In this document: piece by piece, positions 61,401 through 64,000 of the stretch
Numbering within the stretch: the stretch's first letter is position 1
How the letters are laid out: every line of letters starts with the position of its first letter
Source: Lagopus muta
Taxonomy: Eukaryota > Chordata > Aves > Galliformes > Phasianidae
Reading direction: 5' to 3'
Assembly: GCF_023343835.1 (NCBI RefSeq)
Contig: NC_064435.1
Location: forward strand, 62,506,134 to 62,570,133
Length of the DNA: 64,000 nucleotides
Translations under genes and position numbers: made by a program
Notes under the pieces: generated by a model
Database searches by the model: none
What the model saw: the letters and a program-made list of their open reading frames with translations, nothing else
What the model was told of the DNA's origin: nothing

Positions 61401-62505
61401 GGAAAACACAGCAATTAAACAACTTTTGTCTTGTCCTTCCTGCTTGTGAAACAGCATGCAAATTGGATGGTAGGGAGGAAAAGGCAAGAGTCTTGACTTG
61501 AGTATGAATGTTGTTTTCCACATAACTTCAGTGTTTTTTATCCCACTGTGGTGTGCTGTCTTGATGAAGATTCCACGTTCCTAATGGCTGTAAAGAAACT
61601 AAAAGTTTCTGAAGCATTCTTTAACATAGCTCAGTATTTGCAGCCACGTCATGCTTCAAAATTAGACAAGGATGTCTTAAGCTTTTGTTTGTACTGAACA
61701 AGCAAAATGAGATATTTCTAAAAATAAAAGTTTGGTACAGATGCTATGAAATACTCAGGTTATTTTTTTCATGGCAGAGCACTGTACATGTAAAAGATAG
61801 AATGAGGATAGGAACGTTAATTTTTAACTACCATTTGTCTGTAGTAGAGTTTTTGTCTGTGAGCAAACTGCTTCAGGACTTGAGAAGAAACATTATTCTT
61901 CTCTAAATAATTGAGGAAATATTTTCAAAAAAGTATAGGTTCATCACTGCAGTGGCATTGTTCTGATTACTACAGCTTCAGTTAGATGTAGCTATCTATA
62001 GCCAAGGTGGATATCTAATCATTTGAACGTTAATAAAGGGATTCTTGAGTTTTTTATTTGAGCAAGTGGGAAATGGTTTTATTCTTAGGCCAGCTAAGTG
62101 TATCTTCTGCTTCCGCAGGCTGGCTTGGAGTTTGGAAGCCTAACTCAATGAACTGCCTTATCATAGTTGTGTATCTAGAAAACATTTTAGTGTTAAACTG
62201 TCTTGTCTCTAAAATATCACTGAAATTCCAGTGTTCAGTCACATGAACATATTCTTTTCCTGGATATAATAAACTTTACTTTGAAAATGTACATGGGTGA
62301 ACTACAGTGTTCATAGGAGACAGTATTCAGCTTTGGAATGACTTAGCTTACTGTTTTGTTTTACAGCTATACCAATCAGAAAATGGTACTATAACAGAAG
62401 AAGATTTAGCTCATATTCTGAAGACTGCTATGGGTGTGTCACAGATTAATGTTACACATCTTTTTAGGGCTGTAGATGAAGAAGAAAAAGGAAAGATTAC
62501 ATATG
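15415..62505 (+). CDS. LPCAT1: LPCAT1, lysophosphatidylcholine acyltransferase 1; 13 of about 14 coding exons, 3' end outside window
   Basis: The enzyme transfers an acyl group from acyl-CoA to lysophosphatidylcholine (and lyso-PAF) in the Lands remodelling pathway at the ER and lipid droplets. In mammals it makes dipalmitoyl-PC for lung surfactant. The joined exons give 465 codons plus one base. Visible domains: divergent N-terminus (1-39), hydrophobic membrane segment (about 40-72), acyltransferase motif I HSSYFD (129-134), motif II region RPVFVSRSD (165-173), motif [12 protein letters not shown] (199-207), a VPVQPV stretch matching motif IV, then an EF-hand region (about 380-466). Exons lie at 15415-15531, 21904-22046, 23393-23607, 30179-30288, 31667-31727, 34165-34223, 40059-40093, 42650-42704, 45687-45769, 51230-51355, 58391-58544, 59743-59841 and 62367-62505. 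All introns are GT-AG and phases agree. The human protein is 534 residues, so roughly 60-65 residues are missing at the 3' end. LPCAT2 is the closest alternative, but the sequence agrees better with LPCAT1, for example [13 protein letters not shown] and [18 protein letters not shown]. Confidence 0.97.
15532..21903 (+). other. LPCAT1: LPCAT1 intron 1 (6.4 kb)
   Basis: The first 500 bases continue the CpG island. The rest is unique AT-rich sequence with a pyrimidine-rich patch near 20030-20210. I recognise no CR1 copy or embedded exon. Confidence 0.9.
21904..22046 (+). CDS. LPCAT1: LPCAT1 coding exon 2 (residues 40-87), membrane segment
   Basis: The acceptor is ...tttttccag and the donor gtgagt. 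The exon encodes a strongly hydrophobic run of about 30 residues, including [20 protein letters not shown], followed by an acidic stretch (DEQELEK) and WWRK. This is the conserved membrane-anchoring segment of LPCAT1/2. The Lys87 codon is split 2+1 with exon 3. Confidence 0.97.
22047..23392 (+). other. LPCAT1: LPCAT1 intron 2 (1.35 kb)
   Basis: Flanked by gtgagt and ttttcag. Unique sequence with no repeats or other features recognised. Confidence 0.95.
23393..23607 (+). CDS. LPCAT1: LPCAT1 coding exon 3 (residues 87-159), catalytic HX4D motif
   Basis: This exon carries acyltransferase motif I, HSSYFD, with His129 encoded at 23517-23519 and Asp134 at 23532-23534. His and Asp form the catalytic pair in this acyltransferase superfamily. 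The upstream segment [17 protein letters not shown] and the downstream segment [15 protein letters not shown] are family-typical. The acceptor is ctcttttcag and the donor gtaagt. The Thr159 codon is split 1+2 with exon 4. Confidence 0.98.
26595..27119 (+). repeat. CR1 LINE fragment with RT C-terminus remnant
   Basis: The + strand contains CR1 ORF2 C-terminal blocks (tagagcaggtccagagaaag; a segment encoding [14 protein letters not shown]) and ends with a ccttccaagccattctatga-type 3' terminus. Stops and frameshifts show it is dead. An (A)22 tract follows 35 bases later. Confidence 0.9.
27155..27176. repeat. (A)22 homopolymer
   Basis: A run of 22 A a short distance beyond the 3' end of a CR1 copy. 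CR1 does not use poly(A) tails, so this is likely an independent microsatellite. Confidence 0.95.
28375..28405. repeat. (A)31 homopolymer
   Basis: An uninterrupted run of 31 A deep in intron 3. It may be a microsatellite or a retroposon tail; no parental mRNA is recognisable upstream. Confidence 0.95.
30020..30051. repeat. TA dinucleotide repeat
   Basis: Alternating T and A with a single C interruption, near the 3' end of intron 3. A probable polymorphic microsatellite. Confidence 0.95.
30179..30288 (+). CDS. LPCAT1: LPCAT1 coding exon 4 (residues 159-195), motif II
   Basis: It encodes [20 protein letters not shown] and onward to [10 protein letters not shown]. The RPVFVSRSD stretch corresponds to acyltransferase motif II. 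The acceptor follows a T-rich tract (gtttttag) and the donor is gtactg. Compared with the human protein as I recall it, the QSNGKW segment is one residue shorter here (QSGKW). The exon ends in phase 0. Confidence 0.97.
30289..31666 (+). other. LPCAT1: LPCAT1 intron 4 (1.4 kb)
   Basis: Unique AT-rich intron with no recognisable repeat. The donor gtactg is non-optimal, and the next in-frame stop in a read-through lies at 30442-30444. Confidence 0.93.
31667..31727 (+). CDS. LPCAT1: LPCAT1 coding exon 5 (residues 196-216), motif III EGTCTNR
   Basis: This 61-nt exon encodes [20 protein letters not shown] plus the first base of Gly216. FPEGTCTNR is acyltransferase motif III, with Glu201 and Gly202 in the EGT core that contacts the acyl acceptor. 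The acceptor is tttacttcaag and the donor gtaggt. Sequence and position are near-identical to vertebrate LPCAT1/2. Confidence 0.98.
31728..34164 (+). other. LPCAT1: LPCAT1 intron 5 (2.4 kb)
   Basis: It holds a pyrimidine-rich stretch around 32640-32900 and a short CR1 fragment at 33437-33530. Otherwise unique. Confidence 0.93.
33437..33530 (-). repeat. CR1 LINE 3' fragment
   Basis: The + strand reads aatcacggaatggcctgggt followed by a ggagggggtctcaaggatc block and a ccattcccctgtcacaggca block, the reverse complement of a CR1 3' end. Under 100 bases long. Confidence 0.85.
34165..34223 (+). CDS. LPCAT1: LPCAT1 coding exon 6 (residues 216-235), motif IV region
   Basis: This 59-nt exon encodes [19 protein letters not shown]. 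The [12 protein letters not shown] stretch is the fourth conserved acyltransferase block. The acceptor is taccttctag and the donor gtaagt. It ends in phase 0. Confidence 0.97.
36429..36455. repeat. Perfect 12-bp inverted repeat with 3-base spacer
   Basis: gcttaaaattaa and ttaattttaagc are perfect reverse complements separated by ggc. The surrounding sequence also repeats aattaaggctta in tandem. AT-rich; function unknown. Confidence 0.85.
37421..37625 (-). repeat. CR1 LINE 3' fragment
   Basis: The + strand reads aatcatagaatggtttgggt, then ttggaagggacctttaagat and a gcaacctgttccagtgtctc block, the reverse complement of the CR1 3' region. Relatively little diverged. Confidence 0.93.
38830..39502 (+). 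repeat. CR1 LINE fragment encoding reverse-transcriptase C-terminus
   Basis: About 0.67 kb of CR1 on the + strand. It retains a readable piece of ORF2, including [18 protein letters not shown] and [18 protein letters not shown], and ends in ttctgtgattctgtgat octamers. The frame is broken by a stop near 39113. It is the longest CR1 copy within the gene body. Confidence 0.94.
40059..40093 (+). CDS. LPCAT1: LPCAT1 coding exon 7, 35-nt small exon (residues 236-247)
   Basis: A very short exon encoding [11 protein letters not shown] plus two bases of Ala247. It is flanked by ttttcttag and gtaagt. The peptide continues YPNKL and precedes [10 protein letters not shown], as in known LPCAT1 proteins. 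Its length is not a multiple of three, so skipping it would shift the frame. Confidence 0.96.
40094..42649 (+). other. LPCAT1: LPCAT1 intron 7 (2.6 kb)
   Basis: It contains (A)21 at 40630-40650 and one CR1 fragment on the minus strand. Otherwise unique. Confidence 0.93.
41770..41952 (-). repeat. CR1 LINE 3' fragment
   Basis: The + strand reads tagaatcacagaatgataaa, then gttggaaaggaccttagaga and catctagtccaacccctctg, the reverse complement of the CR1 3' end. 5'-truncated at about 180 bases. Confidence 0.93.
42650..42704 (+). CDS. LPCAT1: LPCAT1 coding exon 8 (residues 247-265)
   Basis: It encodes [18 protein letters not shown] after completing Ala247. The acceptor follows a strong pyrimidine tract (cccttttag). 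The donor is gtcagt, and an A-rich run containing three overlapping AATAAA hexamers begins about ten bases beyond it. The peptide matches the family block between the motif IV region and FLPVY. Confidence 0.96.
42711..42758. repeat. A-rich low-complexity run with three AATAAA hexamers
   Basis: It starts six bases after the exon 8 donor. AATAAA occurs at 42720-42725, 42724-42729 and 42728-42733. It may be a simple AAAT expansion, or a functional intronic polyadenylation signal. Confidence 0.9.
43389..43428. repeat. (T)40 homopolymer
   Basis: Forty uninterrupted T, the longest homopolymer in the window. It could mark the poly(A) end of a minus-strand retroposed sequence or be a microsatellite. 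The neighbouring sequence is not recognised. Confidence 0.95.
45687..45769 (+). CDS. LPCAT1: LPCAT1 coding exon 9 (residues 266-293)
   Basis: It encodes [20 protein letters not shown] followed by NVRRVMA and two bases of Glu293. The acceptor is tgtatgcag and the donor gtaagt. The acidic SEEERKNP linker and the [11 protein letters not shown] block are characteristic of LPCAT1/2. Confidence 0.97.
48389..49408 (-). mobile_element. Internally deleted mariner interrupted by a CR1 insertion
   Basis: Inverted ends share ctgaaa and a tgcctcctatttt core: left about 48389-48419, right about 49374-49408. The right part encodes, on the minus strand, a transposase N-terminal fragment [12 protein letters not shown]. 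The left part matches the C-terminal end of the copy at 9164. The middle of the transposase is absent and a CR1 occupies its place. It is non-autonomous and dead. Confidence 0.85.
48579..49106 (-). repeat. CR1 LINE fragment nested in mariner
   Basis: The + strand runs from aaatcacagaactgtaaggg through a ggaagagacccttagagatt block and a ctgggcagcctgttccaatg block to a tactcctggtgaggcctgat block. This is a roughly 0.53 kb minus-strand CR1. The reverse strand still reads [20 protein letters not shown]. Confidence 0.93.
51230..51355 (+). CDS. LPCAT1: LPCAT1 coding exon 10 (residues 293-335)
   Basis: It encodes [20 protein letters not shown], then [20 protein letters not shown] and LG. The acceptor is a weaker site (taatttaag) and the donor is gtgagc. 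The start at 51230 is fixed by phase, since GA+A completes Glu293. This helical region links the acyltransferase domain to the EF-hand part. Confidence 0.96.
54047..54065. repeat. (T)19 homopolymer
   Basis: A run of 19 T in intron 10. Confidence 0.95.
54340..54360. repeat. (T)21 homopolymer
   Basis: A run of 21 T, about 275 bases after another T tract. Confidence 0.95.
56010..56232 (+). repeat. CR1 LINE 3' fragment
   Basis: The + strand carries gggctctccagggcagtggt, an agccaggagtttggctcagt block and a terminal aagatattctatgtttctg. It is diverged at the octamer end. It shares subfamily-level features with the copy at 5798-6037. Confidence 0.88.
58391..58544 (+). CDS. LPCAT1: LPCAT1 coding exon 11 (residues 335-386), start of EF-hand region
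   Basis: It encodes [20 protein letters not shown] and a lysine-rich helix, then [22 protein letters not shown]. The terminal FDE begins the first EF-hand loop, which is completed by exon 12. The acceptor is gctttctag and the donor gtaaga. It ends in phase 0. Confidence 0.97.
58545..59742 (+). other. LPCAT1: LPCAT1 intron 11 (1.2 kb)
   Basis: The smallest intron in the window. Over a quarter of it is a minus-strand CR1 copy beginning about 115 bases after the donor. A-rich patches occur near 59144 and 59220-59240. Confidence 0.95.
58661..58992 (-). repeat. CR1 LINE 3' fragment
   Basis: The + strand reads a cagtcatagcatcaccaaag terminus, then catctccagggatgatgagt, a cctccctgggcagcccattc block and a tagtgcaaattgaagccatt block, the reverse complement of CR1. 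It is moderately diverged. Confidence 0.92.
59743..59841 (+). CDS. LPCAT1: LPCAT1 coding exon 12 (residues 387-419), completes canonical EF-hand
   Basis: It encodes [20 protein letters not shown], then [13 protein letters not shown]. Joined to exon 11, the loop reads [12 protein letters not shown] (385-396), with Asp, Asn, Asp, Asp and Glu at loop positions 1, 3, 5, 9 and 12 and Gly at 6. That is a complete Ca-binding consensus. The acceptor is ttctttcacag and the donor gtaatt. Confidence 0.97.
59842..62366 (+). other. LPCAT1: LPCAT1 intron 12 (2.5 kb)
   Basis: Unique AT-rich sequence. No CR1 copy or other gene recognised. Confidence 0.93.
62367..62505 (+). CDS. LPCAT1: LPCAT1 coding exon 13 (residues 420-466), second and third EF-hand-like motifs
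   Basis: It encodes [20 protein letters not shown], then [20 protein letters not shown] and KGKITY, plus the first base of codon 466. The second loop ([12 protein letters not shown]) lacks an acidic residue at position 1 and is degenerate. The third begins DEEEKGKIT (from 456) with Lys at position 5. The acceptor is ttttacag and the donor gtaagt. The next coding exon is outside the window. Confidence 0.96.
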
Positions 62506-64000
62506 GTAAGTATGTAAAGTGGATCTGAACTGTGATAATATTAAAGTTGCCTGAATTTGAGTTGATATACAAACCTGTTACATTTTAATTTGTCTTTGTC
62601 TTTTTAGTGGACTTGGTTTTATAATCCTAAAAGCATTCCAGACAAGGTCAACTTAGATTTAAAAAAATAAAATAAAGAAATTTGAGTTCCATCTTTTTAT
62701 ACAGTGTTATCTTTACATTTTCAAAGTTTTTTTTCCTTCTACATTGTCAGCTAATGCCTATACTGGCTCTTTTAGCATCTTCTGTGACTTCAATACATGT
62801 GAATGTGTACGTTTAAGAAAATAACGTTAGCTCTGTCCTATTGTGTTGTCTTTTAAACGTTCCTCATTATTTCTGTCCTCTCAGTATATAGGAAAACATA
62901 AGATTTTCTTCTCCAATCATTTTTCAACCTGTTTGAAAGTCAGTCATTCATGCAGAGGAAGTGAGGAGGTATTGAACAGGCTGCTGAATATATAATCTGT
63001 AATGCAGGTGATATGGAGGCAAGAAAGTTTTTGGGTTTTTTTTTTTTTTTTTCAAATTGAGAGATCTAGGTGAATAGATTATGCTGAGAGTCTCAAAGTA
63101 CTTGTGTGTTACTTCAGATTCTTCACCTCTTACACAGCAAAGTTCTAAATTTAGTTGCATCATTCAAGTATAAGTTGTTGATAGCAGGTGTAGCACATAT
63201 CTCAAATAGAAGTGCTTATGATATGGCCCTGTTCTAATGGTTTTCCATCAAGATGATTCATGCGGATTTGATTCGTAAAAATGTTAATTAGAACATCAAT
63301 ATTAGTAAATCAGTTTCTACATTAGTATTTCCTATGTTTGAAATATGAGATATATGCAATACTTCAACTACAGAACTATTTAGACTTACTGAAATTACTA
63401 TCATTGCTTTATCTCCCCTTTCTTCTCTTATCTGGTGCCTCCTTGATTCCCACTGTACTACCCCTTTTCTCTCTGTACTTCTCATCTGTCATCTCCCCAG
63501 CATTTCCACATATATCCTGTTATTGCCCTTTTGCTGCCTGTCGCTCCCTGTCTCCCAGCTCATTGAAATGGTGACTCAACTTTTCTTCCCCTCCCCATCA
63601 CCAAAAATAACAGCAGAGAATCTAAGCATCTTATCTCAGCAGAACTCTAATTTTGGCATATCTAATTATCTGAGGAAAAGCTAACTTTGAAACAAGTGTA
63701 CTTAAACCAGTCTGTGCGAGTTATCAAGGAATTCATATTTAATGTCATTCTTTGACAGTACCCAGTTGCTCTTAAATCTGTAGTGCCCCTGAGAGATCAC
63801 AGTATGTTTACATCACAAGAAAATCCAGATGACTGAGCCACAACAGTGACCATTGGAGCATTTAGTGAGAGTCAGAGCTTTTTTTTTTTTCTTGCATTCA
63901 GGAGTAGTCCACTGTGAGGCTACACAGAGTGGGATGGTGTGTATATCACTCAAAATTTTGCTTGGGCCTTTTTCTGGGAAAAATGCTGGGAAACGTTGCA
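62506..64000 (+). other. LPCAT1: LPCAT1 intron 13, partial; terminal exon not in window
   Basis: It begins with gtaagt. I searched by eye for the expected final exon (a TYDDF/FADF-like start and an EYLYPD segment) and did not find it. A strong acceptor at 62601-62607 and two AATAAA hexamers at 62666-62676 are present, and a (T)17 run lies at 63036-63052. Confidence 0.85.
62666..62676 (+). promoter_or_regulatory. Two overlapping AATAAA hexamers in intron 13
   Basis: AATAAA at 62666-62671 and 62671-62676, about 160 bases after exon 13 and followed by a T-rich region. This is a candidate intronic polyadenylation signal; usage is unproven. Confidence 0.4.

Noticed and set aside
63501..63560. Candidate final LPCAT1 exon after a ccccag acceptor
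   Set aside because: The translation shows none of the expected C-terminal residues and soon stops; it looks like pyrimidine-rich intron.

Overview
The window is vertebrate nuclear DNA and almost certainly from a bird. It is AT-rich with long introns, one strong CpG island, at least twelve CR1 LINE fragments and two decayed mariner elements. CR1 fragments with the octamer-type 3' end (ATTCTATG/ATTCTGTG) are the avian signature. The CR1 plus mariner combination fits a galliform such as chicken, but the species is inferred, not shown.

The only gene I can support is LPCAT1 (lysophosphatidylcholine acyltransferase 1) on the + strand. I assembled 13 coding exons from 15415 to 62505. Every boundary is GT-AG and every exon joins in frame, giving 465 complete codons plus one base. 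The product shows a short divergent N-terminus, a hydrophobic membrane segment, the acyltransferase motifs HSSYFD and FPEGTCTNR, and a C-terminal EF-hand region. The last coding exon (about 60 to 65 residues, with the ER-retrieval tail in known orthologues) lies beyond position 64000.

Layout: 1-14.9 kb is intergenic DNA upstream of the promoter, with three CR1 copies, a fourth short CR1-like fragment, a decayed 1.27 kb mariner and simple repeats. 14.93-16.05 kb is the CpG-island promoter with exon 1. From 16 to 64 kb is the LPCAT1 body. Introns range from 1.2 to 7.0 kb and hold eight CR1 copies, a second mariner carrying a CR1 inside it, and several long homopolymer tracts. No tRNA, rRNA, known small RNA, CRISPR, operon or second protein-coding gene is recognisable.

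I found no undescribed multi-gene system. The points most worth checking are a possible alternative terminal exon just after exon 13, clustered AATAAA hexamers beside two splice donors, the mixed EF-hand repertoire of the bird protein, and the nested mariner/CR1 insertion. Comparisons with human LPCAT1 and with repeat families are from general knowledge; no database search was run.
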